Positions 33,557 through 42,741 of a DNA stretch of 64,000 nt are shown here, piece after piece; the stretch's first letter is position 1, and every line of letters starts with the position of its first letter. The position numbers and the translations under genes are program-made. Source of the stretch: Mycolicibacterium sp. S2-37 (GTDB lineage: Bacteria; Actinomycetota; Actinomycetes; Mycobacteriales; Mycobacteriaceae); assembly GCF_017352375.1 (NCBI RefSeq), contig NZ_JAFEVR010000004.1, positions 806,001 through 870,000 on the forward strand, written 5' to 3'. The notes beneath the pieces were generated by a model. It saw only the letters and a list, made by a program, of their open reading frames with translations, was not told the DNA's origin and did no database searches.

Positions 33557-34258
33557 GTGGGACAGGATAGCGGGATCGGCGTGCTGGACAAAGCGGTGGG
33601 CGTATTGCACACGGTGGCGGAGTCGCCCTGTGCGCTCGCCGAACTGTGCGACCGGACGGGACTTCCCCGGGCGACCGCCCACCGGCTGGCCGCCGGCCTG
33701 GAGGCACACCGGTTCCTGGCCCGAGATGCGGACGGACGCTGGCGACTGGGTCCGGCGCTGACAGAACTGGCCGGCAAGGTCAACGATCCGCTCCTGGCGG
33801 CAGGCGCGGTGGTGCTGCCGCGCCTGCGCGAGATCACCGGTGAGAGCGTGCAGCTCTACCGACGCGAAGGCACCACCCGCGTCTGCGTCGCCGCCCTGGA
33901 ACCCCCCGCGGGCCTGCGGGATACGGTGCCCATCGGCACCCGCCTGCCGATGACGGCCGGATCGGGGGCCAAGGTGCTGCTGGCCCACGCCGACGCCGCC
34001 ACCCAGCAGGCGGTGCTGCCGTCGGCGACGTTCACCGAGCGCACGCTGGCCGAGGTACGCAGGCGTGGCTGGGCCCAGAGCGCGGCGGAGCGGGAGCCCG
34101 GTGTGGCGAGCGTCTCGGCGCCGGTACGGGACGGCACCGGGGCTGTCGTCGCGGCGATCTCGGTCTCGGGTCCGATAGACCGGATGGGCCGGCGACCCGG
34201 TGTGCGTTGGGCGACCGATCTGCTGGCCGCGGCGGATGCGCTCACCCGCCGGCTGTAG
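33557..34258 (+). CDS. IclR-family regulator, divergent from leuCD
   Basis: 233 residues, Rv2989-like (NdgR/LeuR type). N-terminal winged helix (residues 6-65) with CALAELCDRTGLPRATAHRL, then the IclR effector domain from about 75 (VLPRLREITGESVQLY; MTAGSGAKVLLAH; GVASVSAPVRDGTGAVVAAISVSG). In Streptomyces and Corynebacterium orthologues control leuCD and related amino acid genes; position here points to the same role. GTG start supported by the leaderless promoter pattern. Confidence 0.92.
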   Translation: MGQDSGIGVLDKAVGVLHTVAESPCALAELCDRTGLPRATAHRLAAGLEAHRFLARDADGRWRLGPALTELAGKVNDPLLAAGAVVLPRLREITGESVQLYRREGTTRVCVAALEPPAGLRDTVPIGTRLPMTAGSGAKVLLAHADAATQQAVLPSATFTERTLAEVRRRGWAQSAAEREPGVASVSAPVRDGTGAVVAAISVSGPIDRMGRRPGVRWATDLLAAADALTRRL

Positions 34259-34295
34259 ACCTGTTCGACTCTGCGCGCACGGCGGGATTCACTCG

Positions 34296-34315
34296 AAAAA
34301 CGGCGCCCTGGGCGC
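34296..34315 (-). terminator. Intrinsic terminator after tRNA-Glu
   Basis: On the minus strand GCGCC (34315-34311) and GGCGC (34307-34303) pair around a 3-nt loop and are followed by CGTTTTT (T-run 34300-34296). A wider 7-bp pair (34288-34294 with 34317-34323) encloses it and could serve the convergent iclR gene. Confidence 0.6.
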
Positions 34316-34335
34316 TGAGTGAACGAAAAGTGACG

Positions 34336-34408
34336 TACCCCCGATGGGATTCGAACCCACGCTACCGCCGTGAGAGGGCGGCGTCCTAGGCCGCTAGACG
34401 ACGGGGGC
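34336..34408 (-). tRNA. tRNA-Glu (CTC)
   Basis: Full cloverleaf on the minus strand. 5' arm GCCCCCG pairs with CGGGGGT (G-U at the end pair). Anticodon loop CTCTCAC flanked by CCGCC/GGCGG reads CTC. The T-loop GTTCGAATC is standard. CCA is not encoded. It lies 61 nt beyond tRNA-Gln and both precede no other tRNA here. gltX, encoding the matching synthetase, is upstream. Confidence 0.95.
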
Positions 34409-34469
34409 TAGAACTCGATCCGGAGGAACAGCATAGCTCAGCCGCGGGCGGCGTCCTAATCGCTCCGAT

Positions 34470-34544
34470 TGGCTGGGGTACCAGGACTCGAACCTAGAAT
34501 GGCGGTACCAGAAACCGCTGTGTTGCCAATTACACCATACCCCA
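34470..34544 (-). tRNA. tRNA-Gln (CTG)
   Basis: Acceptor stem TGGGGTA/TACCCCA, discriminator G, and encoded CCA (34472-34470). Anticodon stem GCGGT/ACCGC with loop TTCTGGT gives CTG. T-loop GTTCGAGTC is standard. Mycobacteria lack a GlnRS, so this tRNA is first charged with Glu by GltX and then amidated by GatCAB, two of whose genes are in this window. Confidence 0.95.
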
Positions 34545-34668
34545 TTGGCTGCCCATCACCGCTGGTCATGAGCATTTTCCGGCCTTTCAGGCGATGAGCT
34601 GCGCCGCCGCCTGTCGTTCTCGGGCCGACGCAAAGACTACCAAAGATTTCGGCGCCGGATTCCCGGGG

Positions 34669-36141
34669 TCACCCCTGAGCCGGCTGCGCCGCCGCGTGCT
34701 CACGCCCGGCCCGCAGCCGCAGCAGGCTGCGGTCTCGGCCGAGCAGTTCGAGCGACTCGAACAGCGGCGGACTGACGGTGGCCCCGGTCGCCGCCACCCG
34801 CAGCGGCCCGAAGGCCTTGCGGGGTTTGAGTTCCAGCCCGTCGAGCAGCGCCGCCTTGAGGGCGGACTCGATGCTCTCCGTCGTCCAGTCCTGCGCAGCG
34901 TCCAGTGCGGCGATGGCGGCGTCGAGCACCGGTACCGCATCGGCCTTGAGTTCCTTGGCCGCGGACTTCTCGTCGAGCGCGAACGCGCTGTCGTCGAAGA
35001 ACTTCAGCAGCCCCCACGCGTCGCCCAGCACCACGATGCGGGTCTGCACCAGCTTGGCCGCCTCGGCGAACTGTGCCTCGTCCAGGCCGGTGTCGTGACC
35101 GTGCTCGGCGAAGAACGCGCGCAGGCGCGTGGTGAAGTCCTCCACACTGAGCAGCCGGAGGTGTTCGGCATTGATCGCATCGGCCTTCTTCTGGTCGAAG
35201 CGCGCGGGGTTGGAGTTGACGTCGGACACATCGAATGCGGCCACCATCTCGTCGATGCTGAACAGGTCGTGATCGTCGGCGATGCCCCAGCCCAACAGGG
35301 CCAGATAGTTCAGCAGCCCCTCCGGGATGAATCCGCGCTCGCGGTGCAGGAACAGATTGGATTGCGGGTCGCGCTTGGAGAGTTTCTTGTTGCCTTCGCC
35401 GAGAACACTTGGCAGATGAGCGAATCGGGGTACGCCCTCGGCGACGCCGATTCTGGTCAGCGCCTCGTAGAGCGCGATCTGGCGCGGCGTCGACGGCAGG
35501 ATGTCCTCGCCGCGCAACACGTGGGTGATCCGCATCAGGGCATCGTCCACCGGATTGACCAACGTGTAGAGCGGATCGCCACTGGCCCGGGTGAGCGCGA
35601 AGTCGGGCACCGAACCGGCGGCGAAGGTGGTCTCGCCACGCACCAGATCCGGCCAGGTGATGTCCTTGTCGGGCATGCGCAGCCGGATCACCGGGCTGCG
35701 GCCCTGCGCCCGTAGCTCCGCTCGCTGGTCGTCGTTCAGCTCACGGTCGAAGTTGTCATATCCCAGCTTGGGGTTGCGCCCGGCCGCCACGTGACGGGCC
35801 TCGACCTCCTCGGGGGTGGAAAAGGCCTCGTAGGCCTCCCCCGCCTCGACGAGCCGCGCCACCACGTCGCGGTAGATCTCGCGTCGCTCGGACTGGCGGT
35901 ACGGCGCGTAGGGTCCGCCGATGTCGGGCCCCTCGTCGTAGTCCAGGCCGAGCCAGCTCAGCGCGTCCAGGAGTGCGAGATAGCTTTCCTCGCTGTCGCG
36001 TTGAGCATCGGTGTCCTCGAGCCGGAACACGAACTGACCGCCGGTGTGCCGGGCGTAGGCCCAGTTGAACAGCGCCGTGCGGATCAGCCCTACATGAGGA
36101 ATTCCGGTCGGCGAGGGGCAGAACCGTACCCGTACCGTCAT
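34669..36141 (-). CDS. gltX: Glutamyl-tRNA synthetase (likely non-discriminating)
   Basis: Class I synthetase, 490 residues, the Rv2992c equivalent. HIGH-like motif [18 protein letters not shown] at 10-27 and KMSKS-like KLSKRD are present. In mycobacteria the single enzyme loads both tRNA-Glu and tRNA-Gln. Its start overlaps the FAH-family gene stop by 4 nt (ATGA). The two cognate tRNA genes lie just downstream on the same strand, though 124 nt without an obvious terminator separate them from the gltX stop. Confidence 0.96.
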   Translation of the reverse strand: MTVRVRFCPSPTGIPHVGLIRTALFNWAYARHTGGQFVFRLEDTDAQRDSEESYLALLDALSWLGLDYDEGPDIGGPYAPYRQSERREIYRDVVARLVEAGEAYEAFSTPEEVEARHVAAGRNPKLGYDNFDRELNDDQRAELRAQGRSPVIRLRMPDKDITWPDLVRGETTFAAGSVPDFALTRASGDPLYTLVNPVDDALMRITHVLRGEDILPSTPRQIALYEALTRIGVAEGVPRFAHLPSVLGEGNKKLSKRDPQSNLFLHRERGFIPEGLLNYLALLGWGIADDHDLFSIDEMVAAFDVSDVNSNPARFDQKKADAINAEHLRLLSVEDFTTRLRAFFAEHGHDTGLDEAQFAEAAKLVQTRIVVLGDAWGLLKFFDDSAFALDEKSAAKELKADAVPVLDAAIAALDAAQDWTTESIESALKAALLDGLELKPRKAFGPLRVAATGATVSPPLFESLELLGRDRSLLRLRAGREHAAAQPAQG

Positions 36142-36917
36142 GATCGTCCTTTGCGCACAACGGGATTGGTCAGCGTGCCGATACCTTCCACGGAGATGCT
36201 CACGGTGTCACCGTGTTCGAGCGGCCCGACGCCTTCCGGGGTCCCGGTGAGGATGAGGTCCCCCGGCAGCAGCGTCATCACCGCCGAGATCCACTCCACG
36301 ATCTCGCCGATGTCGTGCATCATCAGCGAGGTCCGGCTGCGCTGCTTGACTTCGCCGTTGACCTCGGTACGCAGCTCCAGATCCGAGGCGTCGACGTCGG
36401 TGACGATCCACGGCCCGACCGGGCAGAACGTGTCGTGTCCCTTGGCGCGTATCCACTGGCCGTCCTTCTGTTGCTGATCGCGCGCGGACACGTCGTTGGC
36501 GATGGTGTAGCCGAGGATGTTCTCGGCGGCACGAGCGGCGGGCACGTCCTTGCAGGGCCGCCCGATCACCGCAGCCAATTCCCCTTCGAAATGCACGGGA
36601 TTCGCATCGGCGGGCAGCTGGATCGGCACGTTGGGGCCGATGATCGCGGTGTTGGGTTTGAGGAAGATGATCGGATCCGGGAAATGCCCGCCGCCCATCT
36701 CCTCGATGTGGGCGGCGTAGTTCTTCCCCATGCACACGACCTTGCTGGCGAGGATCGGTGCGAGCAGGCGCACGTCGGCGAGCGGCCACGATCTGCCGGT
36801 GAAGGTCGGATTACCGAAAGGGTGTTCAGCGATCTCTCGTGCCACCGCGTCAGCGGACTCCCCCTCGATGCTGACGAAGGCGACCCCGTCGGGGCTGGCG
36901 ATTCGACCCAGGCGCAT
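36138..36917 (-). CDS. Fumarylacetoacetate hydrolase (FAH) family protein
   Basis: 259 residues, Rv2993c-like. Fold carries the FAH metal-binding set around [16 protein letters not shown] and the loops [12 protein letters not shown] and [11 protein letters not shown]. Such proteins act as acylpyruvate hydrolases, oxaloacetate decarboxylases or 2-hydroxyhepta-2,4-dienedioate isomerases; sequence alone does not select one. It is translationally coupled to gltX by a 4-nt overlap, a conserved but functionally unexplained pairing. Upstream, 16 nt away, ends a lipase gene on the same strand. Confidence 0.9.
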   Translation of the reverse strand: MRLGRIASPDGVAFVSIEGESADAVAREIAEHPFGNPTFTGRSWPLADVRLLAPILASKVVCMGKNYAAHIEEMGGGHFPDPIIFLKPNTAIIGPNVPIQLPADANPVHFEGELAAVIGRPCKDVPAARAAENILGYTIANDVSARDQQQKDGQWIRAKGHDTFCPVGPWIVTDVDASDLELRTEVNGEVKQRSRTSLMMHDIGEIVEWISAVMTLLPGDLILTGTPEGVGPLEHGDTVSISVEGIGTLTNPVVRKGRS

Positions 36918-36933
36918 ACCCGCAAGCCTAGTG

Positions 36934-38145
36934 TCAGCGGTCCGAGCCCCCGGCGAGCGCCATCCGCAGGAAGGGTGTCGAGTCCGGCAGCGAGGCCGGC
37001 ACCGTGCCGCTGTGGTCCCGGTCGGGGTAGACGTGCAGGGTGACGTCCTGGCCGTGCTGCCGCATCTGCTCGGCGAGGGTCAGCGTCGAGTTCGGCGGCA
37101 CATCGCGGTCGAGCAGACCCACGCCGAGGAAGATCGGCCGGTCATATCCGTCGACCGGGACGCCCAGGTACGCGGCCAGCGCCCCGGACACTCCGGGTAC
37201 CGACTGCAGCGGTGCGGAGAAGAACTGCGCGGGGGTGGCGCCGTCGAGCGCGGCACCCAGCTCGGCCAGACACAGCGTCTCGGCCTTGGCGACCGCCTCG
37301 AGACCCAGCGGGCTGAGCACGCTGTCGACGTCGAGATCGGGCCGCGCCTCACGAAACCCGGCCAGGATGTAGGCCGCATAGCTGTTGGCGACAGGGCCGA
37401 GCTGTGGCGGCAGCGTCATGTCCGGACCGGCCTGACCGACCACGGTCTCGATACCCGCCGGCGTGCCGGTCGCGACCACCCCGCGGTAGTCCAGTCCCGC
37501 GCCCCGGGTGAACTCGTCGGCGTAGCGGGCGGTGCCCACTGCTGCGGCCCCGCCCTGGGATTGCCCGATCACCGCCCACCGCGGCGACAGCGGCAGCGGC
37601 AGGTGGTGTGCGGCCACGACGGAGTCGGCGACGGCCCGCGCAGTGGCGACGGTGTTGAGATAGCTCATCAGCCCGGGGGTGCCCAGCCCGGTGTAGTCGG
37701 ATGCGACGACGACGTACCCCTGGTCGAGCCAATGCGACAGGTACTCGTCGTCACGAGCACTGCGGGGTCGCGCCGACGGGGTGCAGTCGTCGCCGAGGCC
37801 CACCGTGCCGTGCGCCCACGCCACCGTCGGCCATCCTTCGGCGGGCGCCTCCCCGCGGGGGACGAACACCGCAGCGGTGCTCACCGCGGGTGCATCGTGC
37901 TGATCGAGTGTCGAGTAGAGGATCCGGTAGGCGCGGGCGGCGCCGGCGACGGAGAGCGCCGGTGCCAGCGGCACGGTCTGCATCAGTTCGCCGGGCGCCG
38001 GGATGTCACCGTCATGGCCGCGAGCATCGAGTCCCGACCAGTCCGGAGCGACCGCCACGGCGACGGGCGCGGAGGGCACCGCCAGCAGAGCACCCAGACT
38101 CAGGACCAGCACACCGGCGACCCGGCTCCAGCACGACGTTCTCAC
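36934..38145 (-). CDS. Exported lipase (secretory LIP family)
   Basis: Alpha/beta-hydrolase with a signal peptide. I use the GTG at 38145 (VRTSCWSRVAGVLVLSLG), because a near-consensus TATAGT (38178-38173) would start transcription after the ATG at 38169; with that ATG the protein is eight residues longer. Mature protein begins near APDWSGLDARG. The nucleophile elbow is GQSQGG; acid and base are probably in LGVGLLDRDVPP and DRDHSGT. Related to fungal-type secretory lipases common in actinobacteria, acting on acylglycerols. About 403 residues. Absent from the equivalent M. tuberculosis gap. Confidence 0.85.
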   Translation of the reverse strand: MRTSCWSRVAGVLVLSLGALLAVPSAPVAVAVAPDWSGLDARGHDGDIPAPGELMQTVPLAPALSVAGAARAYRILYSTLDQHDAPAVSTAAVFVPRGEAPAEGWPTVAWAHGTVGLGDDCTPSARPRSARDDEYLSHWLDQGYVVVASDYTGLGTPGLMSYLNTVATARAVADSVVAAHHLPLPLSPRWAVIGQSQGGAAAVGTARYADEFTRGAGLDYRGVVATGTPAGIETVVGQAGPDMTLPPQLGPVANSYAAYILAGFREARPDLDVDSVLSPLGLEAVAKAETLCLAELGAALDGATPAQFFSAPLQSVPGVSGALAAYLGVPVDGYDRPIFLGVGLLDRDVPPNSTLTLAEQMRQHGQDVTLHVYPDRDHSGTVPASLPDSTPFLRMALAGGSDR

Positions 38146-38175
38146 GGCACCACCGTACTCTGCACGCATCCCACT

Positions 38176-38206
38176 ATATGAAATAGCAGTTCATGATATG
38201 AGATAG
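38176..38206. promoter_or_regulatory. Two direct repeats in the lipase/MFS divergent promoter
   Basis: ATATGAAATAG (38176-38186) and ATATGAGATAG (38196-38206) differ at one base and are 20 bp apart, about two helical turns, in an unusually AT-rich 55-nt gap. A probable regulator binding site. It overlaps the region just upstream of the TATAGT box for the lipase. Confidence 0.45.
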
Positions 38207-38224
38207 GCGTGGCACGATGGCGCC

Positions 38225-39403
38225 ATGACGACCGCGATCGGCACGGCGCGCCGCTGGTCCATGCTGGTGCTGGCGCTGATCTCGACGCTGTGCGCGAACG
38301 TGTTCATCAACGGCGTGGCGTTCTTGATCCCGACGTTGCACAGCGAGCGCGGGCTCGATCTGGCGCTGGCGGGTCTGATGTCGGCGATGCCGAGCTTCGG
38401 CATGGTGTTCACCCTGATCGCCTGGGGGTACGTCGTCGACCGCATCGGCGAACGCATCGTCCTGACCGTGGGTTCGGCGTTGACCGCCGTCGCGGCCTTC
38501 GGTGCGGCTGTGGTGGATTCCCTGCCTGCGGTCGGCGCCCTGCTCTTCCTGGGTGGAATGGCCGCGGCGAGCAGCAATTCCGCAAGCGGCCGGCTGGTGG
38601 TGGGATGGTTCCCGCCGGAGAAGCGTGGGCTGGTCATGGGCGTGCGCCAGACCGCCGTACCGCTCGGAGTGGGTCTGGGCGCCTTGGTGATTCCACGTCT
38701 GGCGGCGAGTCACGGGGTGTCTGCGGCGCTGCTCTTCCCGGCGGCGGTGTGCGCCGTCTCGGCGGTGGCGTGCCTGCTGGGTGTGCTGGATCCGCCGCGC
38801 CCGCCGCGCTCCGATGCAGCGCCGGAAATGCTCGCCAATCCGTATCGCGGCTCCGGTGTGCTCTGGCGGATCCACGCCGCCTCTGTGCTGCTGGTGATTC
38901 CGCAATCGGTGATGTGGACCTTCACGCTGGTGTGGTTGATCGCCGACCGGCACTGGTCGGCGGCGTCGGCCGGCGTGCTCGTCACCGTCGCGCAGATCCT
39001 GGGCGCCGGCGGCCGCGTGGGGGCGGGCTGGTTGTCCGATCGTGTCGGCCTGCGGCTGCGCCCGATCCGGTGGATCGCCGCCGGCGCGGCGGTCACGATG
39101 GCGCTGCTGGCGCTGACCGACGCGGTGGGTTCACCGGTGAGTGTGGCGTTGATGCTGGCCGCCTCCGTCATCACGGTGTCCGACAACGGTCTGGCGTTCA
39201 CCGCGATCGCCGAGATCTCGGGGCCGTTCTGGAGCGGACGAACGCTGGGTGCGCAGAACACCAGCCAGCATCTGGCGTCGGCGATCGCCGCCCCGGCTTT
39301 CGGCGGATTGATCGGGATCGCAGGCTATTCCGCGGCCTTTGCGGTGTGCGCCGTACTGCCGTTGATCGCGCTTCCGCTGGTGCCCGTCGACGCCGAAGCC
39401 TGA
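38225..39403 (+). CDS. MFS transporter (Rv2994-like)
   Basis: 392 residues with about 12 membrane-spanning segments and no large soluble part. The MFS loop motif (GYVVDRIGERIVL, between helices 2 and 3) and its second-half echo (GWLSDRVGLRLRPI) are clear. Single-gene unit divergent from the lipase gene across an AT-rich gap with direct repeats. Substrate unknown: Rv2994 relatives are annotated only as general export/uptake carriers, and the neighbouring lipase does not decide it. Confidence 0.9.
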   Translation: MTTAIGTARRWSMLVLALISTLCANVFINGVAFLIPTLHSERGLDLALAGLMSAMPSFGMVFTLIAWGYVVDRIGERIVLTVGSALTAVAAFGAAVVDSLPAVGALLFLGGMAAASSNSASGRLVVGWFPPEKRGLVMGVRQTAVPLGVGLGALVIPRLAASHGVSAALLFPAAVCAVSAVACLLGVLDPPRPPRSDAAPEMLANPYRGSGVLWRIHAASVLLVIPQSVMWTFTLVWLIADRHWSAASAGVLVTVAQILGAGGRVGAGWLSDRVGLRLRPIRWIAAGAAVTMALLALTDAVGSPVSVALMLAASVITVSDNGLAFTAIAEISGPFWSGRTLGAQNTSQHLASAIAAPAFGGLIGIAGYSAAFAVCAVLPLIALPLVPVDAEA

Positions 39404-39478
39404 CGTCAGGTCGGCGCTCGACGTTCGCCGCGCACACCGCGAGCGCCCGCGCCAGTGCCGCTGCGAGGTGTCGGCCGG

Positions 39479-40051
39479 TCAGCGACGGCGAGGCAGCACC
39501 AGCAGCGCGGCCGCCAGGAAACACAGCGCCCCGATGAAGGTGCCGAGGTTGGCCAGCAGCGCATCCGCGGTGACGCCGGTCCGGCTCACGAACGCGCCCA
39601 GCGCCGATATCCCGAACGCCACGCAGCCGATCATGTTGACCCACTGAGCCTGCCAGTCCCGTGACGCCGGCGCGACAGCGCCGACCGCGGCGGTGACGGC
39701 CACGATACCGAGCACTCCGCTGACCAAAAAGGCCACCGACCCGGTGGCGTCCGGCACCCACACCAGCCGGCGCTCCTGGGTGACCTCGTGGGCCCACACC
39801 GCGGCGCCGGTGCTCACGTTGAACAGCAGCGTTCCAGCAAATTGCGTTGCTGCACAATACAAGTCGCTCTTCGACTGGGTGCGCGCACGGTTCAGCTGGA
39901 TCCATGCGGCGCTGGTGAAGAAGAAGGAACCCGCGAAGCACAGCGCGTTGGCCGCACCCGCCCCCGCCGCCGGGGCGAAGCCCGGCACCGTGGCGAGCGC
40001 GAACAGCGAGGAGCCGGTCACGAACAGCCAGCACTGCCGTGCCAGCGTCAC
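39479..40051 (-). CDS. Integral membrane protein (YrhK-like)
   Basis: 190 residues from a GTG at 40051 that directly follows the leuB stop codon. Composition is hydrophobic with about five membrane segments; the motif pairs GSSLFALATVPGF / GCVAFGISALGAF and CFAGSFFFTSAAWIQL look like two copies of the YrhK-type repeat. Function unknown. Translation is probably coupled to leuB, so it is likely co-expressed with leucine synthesis, but no functional link can be drawn. Not seen beside leuB in M. tuberculosis. Confidence 0.75.
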   Translation of the reverse strand: MTLARQCWLFVTGSSLFALATVPGFAPAAGAGAANALCFAGSFFFTSAAWIQLNRARTQSKSDLYCAATQFAGTLLFNVSTGAAVWAHEVTQERRLVWVPDATGSVAFLVSGVLGIVAVTAAVGAVAPASRDWQAQWVNMIGCVAFGISALGAFVSRTGVTADALLANLGTFIGALCFLAAALLVLPRRR

Positions 40052-41062
40052 CTACAGCAGACCGACGATCCGGTCACCGACCGCGGTCGTCGACAGCGGT
40101 TCGGCGGGGCGGCTCGCAAGGTGCGCTTCGACCGCCCGGTCGACCCGCGCCGCGGCGTCGGTCTCGCCGATGTGGTTGAGCAGCAGCGCCACCGACATGA
40201 CGGCCGCGGTGGGATCCGCGATGCCCTGCCCGGCGATGTCGGGCGCGCTGCCGTGCACCGGCTCGAACATCGACGGGTTGGTCCGCGTGGCGTCGATGTT
40301 GCCGCTGGCCGCGAGCCCGATACCGCCGCAGACCGCGGCGGCGAGGTCGGTGACGATGTCGCCGAACAGGTTGTCGGTCACGATCACATCGAAGCGGCCC
40401 GGGTCGGTGACCAGGTGGATCATCGCAGCGTCGACGTGCTGATAGGCGACGTCGACGTCGGGGTACTCCGCGCCCACCTCGGCGACCACCCGCGACCACA
40501 GGCTGCCCGCGAAGGTCAGCACATTGGTCTTGTGTACCAGCGTCAGGTGCTTGCGCCGGGATTGCGCGCGGGCGAACGCGTCACGCACCACTCGCTCGAC
40601 GCCGAAGGCGGTGTTGACGCTGACCTCGGTAGCGACCTCGTGGGGCGTCCCGATGCGCAACGCACCGCCGTTGCCGGTGTAGGGGCCCTCGGTTCCCTCA
40701 CGCACCACGACGAAGTCGATGCCGGTCACCCCGGACAGCGGGCTCGTGACCCCGGGATAGAGCCGGCCCGGCCGCAGGTTGACGTGATGATCGAGTGCGA
40801 AACGCAGTTTCAGCAGCAGTCCGCGCTCGAGCACCCCGCTGGGAACCGACGGGTCGCCGATCGCGCCGAGCAGGATGGCGTCGAACCCGCGGAGCTCTTC
40901 GATGGTCTGCTCGGTGAGCAGCTCACCGGTCGCGTGGTAGCGCCGTGCGCCCAGGTCGTATTCGCTGCGTTCCACCCCGGGCAGCACCGCGTCGAGCACC
41001 TTGAGCGCCTCGGCGATGACCTCGGGACCGATGCCGTCGCCGGCGATGACCGCCAGTTTCAT
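40052..41062 (-). CDS. leuB: 3-isopropylmalate dehydrogenase
   Basis: Oxidative decarboxylation of 3-isopropylmalate in leucine synthesis. 336 residues from the ATG at 41062 ([15 protein letters not shown]), overlapping the serA stop by 4 nt. Substrate arginines lie in [13 protein letters not shown] and the NAD/metal sites in [22 protein letters not shown] and [15 protein letters not shown]. Equivalent to Rv2995c. It forms a serA-leuB-YrhK operon, separate from leuCD. Confidence 0.97.
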   Translation of the reverse strand: MKLAVIAGDGIGPEVIAEALKVLDAVLPGVERSEYDLGARRYHATGELLTEQTIEELRGFDAILLGAIGDPSVPSGVLERGLLLKLRFALDHHVNLRPGRLYPGVTSPLSGVTGIDFVVVREGTEGPYTGNGGALRIGTPHEVATEVSVNTAFGVERVVRDAFARAQSRRKHLTLVHKTNVLTFAGSLWSRVVAEVGAEYPDVDVAYQHVDAAMIHLVTDPGRFDVIVTDNLFGDIVTDLAAAVCGGIGLAASGNIDATRTNPSMFEPVHGSAPDIAGQGIADPTAAVMSVALLLNHIGETDAAARVDRAVEAHLASRPAEPLSTTAVGDRIVGLL

Positions 41063-42645
41063 GCCAGGTCCACCACTTCGAGCGTGTTGGCGCCGACGGC
41101 GTCGGCGATCGCGGTCCGCAGGTCGGCCGGGACCTCGCGGTCCAGACGCAGCAGGATGGTGGCGCTGGGTCCCTCGGCGTCCTGGCTGAGCTGCGCGGCG
41201 AGGATGTTGACGTCCGCACCGCCGAGCAGCGTGCCGATCTTGCCGAGCGCGCCGGGCTGGTCGGCGTAGTTCACGATCAGATTCACGCCCTCGGCGCGCA
41301 GATCGAAGTTGCGGCCGTTGATCTGCACGACCTTCTGGACCTGTTGCGGACCGGACAGGGTGCCCGCGACGTTGGTCACCGATCCGTCGGCGGCGACCGC
41401 GCGCACGTCGACCACGCTGCGGTGGTTGGGGCTCTCGGTCGCGGTGATCAGTTCGGACTGCACGCCGCGTTCGGCGGCCAGCGCCGGGGCGTTGACGAAC
41501 GTCACCTGCTGGTCGGTCACGGTGGAGAACAGGCCGCGCAGTGCAGAGAGCTTCAGGATCTCGACGTCCTCGGCGGCGAGCTCGCCGCACACCCGAACCG
41601 ACAGCGTCGTCGTCGGCTCGGTGGCCAGTGTGCCGGCCAGCAGACCGAGCTTGCGGACCAGGTCGAGCCAGGGAGCGACCTCTTCGCCGACCACGCCGCC
41701 GCCGACGTTGACCGCATCGGGGACGAACTCTCCCGCCAGCGCGAGACGGACACTGGCGGCCACGTCGGTGCCCGCCCGGTCCTGCGCCTCCGCGGTCGAC
41801 GCGCCCAGGTGCGGCGTGACGACGACCTGCGGCAGCTCGAACAGCGGGCTGTCGGTGCAGGGTTCGGTGGCGAACACGTCGAGGCCGGCGGCGCGGACGT
41901 GGCCGCTGGTGACCGCGTCGGCCAGCGCCTGCTCGTCGATCAGACCGCCGCGGGCGGCGTTGACGATGATCACGCCGGGCTTCGTCTTCGCCAGTGCCTC
42001 TTTGTTGATCAGGCCGGCGGTCTCCTTCGTCTTCGGCAGGTGCACCGAGATGAAGTCCGCACGACCCAGCAGCTCGTCGAGGGTCAGCAGCTCGATGCCC
42101 AGCTGCGCGGCGCGCGCGGCGGACACGTAGGGGTCGTAGGCGACGACGTGCGTGCCGAACGCCGCGAGGCGCTGGGCCACGAGCTGACCGATGCGCCCCA
42201 GTCCGACGACGCCGACGGTCTTGCCGAAGATCTCGGTGCCGGAGAACGACGACCGCTTCCAGGTGTGGGCGCGCAGCGTCGCATCGGCGGCGGGCACCTG
42301 CCGGGCCGCGGACAGCAGCAGGGCCAGCGCGTGCTCGGCGGCGCTGTGGATGTTCGACGTCGGCGCATTGACCACCAGCACACCGCGGGCGGTGGCGGCG
42401 TCGACGTCGACGTTGTCGAGTCCGACGCCGGCGCGCGCGACGATCTTCAGCTTGGGCGCTGCGGCCAGCACCTCGGCGTCGACCGTGGTCGCCGAACGCA
42501 CCAGCAGGGCGTCGGCCTCGGGGACGGCGGCCAGCAGTTTCGGCCGGTCCGGGCCGTCGACCCATCTGACTTCCACCTGGTCACCGAGGGCGGCGACGGT
42601 GCTTTCCGCAAGCTTGTCGGCAATCAATACAACGGGGAGAGTCAC
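41059..42645 (-). CDS. serA: D-3-phosphoglycerate dehydrogenase (type with ASB and ACT domains)
   Basis: First committed step of serine synthesis. 528 residues: substrate/NAD domains (1-300; [13 protein letters not shown] for NAD; catalytic Arg in [10 protein letters not shown] and the Glu/His pair near TPHLGAS), then the extra allosteric substrate-binding domain (about 310-450) and a C-terminal ACT domain ([17 protein letters not shown]). This matches the mycobacterial enzyme, which is inhibited by serine. Equivalent to Rv2996c; leuB overlaps its end. Confidence 0.97.
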   Translation of the reverse strand: MTLPVVLIADKLAESTVAALGDQVEVRWVDGPDRPKLLAAVPEADALLVRSATTVDAEVLAAAPKLKIVARAGVGLDNVDVDAATARGVLVVNAPTSNIHSAAEHALALLLSAARQVPAADATLRAHTWKRSSFSGTEIFGKTVGVVGLGRIGQLVAQRLAAFGTHVVAYDPYVSAARAAQLGIELLTLDELLGRADFISVHLPKTKETAGLINKEALAKTKPGVIIVNAARGGLIDEQALADAVTSGHVRAAGLDVFATEPCTDSPLFELPQVVVTPHLGASTAEAQDRAGTDVAASVRLALAGEFVPDAVNVGGGVVGEEVAPWLDLVRKLGLLAGTLATEPTTTLSVRVCGELAAEDVEILKLSALRGLFSTVTDQQVTFVNAPALAAERGVQSELITATESPNHRSVVDVRAVAADGSVTNVAGTLSGPQQVQKVVQINGRNFDLRAEGVNLIVNYADQPGALGKIGTLLGGADVNILAAQLSQDAEGPSATILLRLDREVPADLRTAIADAVGANTLEVVDLA

Positions 42646-42741
42646 GCGGTCAGCCTAATGGGCTTGAATATCGAGGTGGCGGGCAGGAGCGGCGGGGGTA
42701 CCTCCCGCGCGAAGGGCAGGGGGCCGACTCGGGGTGACGAC

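Noticed and set aside
42658..42741. Extra 28 N-terminal residues of the FAD oxidoreductase from an ATG at 42658
   Set aside because: The stretch is Gly/Arg-rich and unconserved, and the FAD motif begins directly after the GTG at 42742; the longer form cannot be excluded without data.
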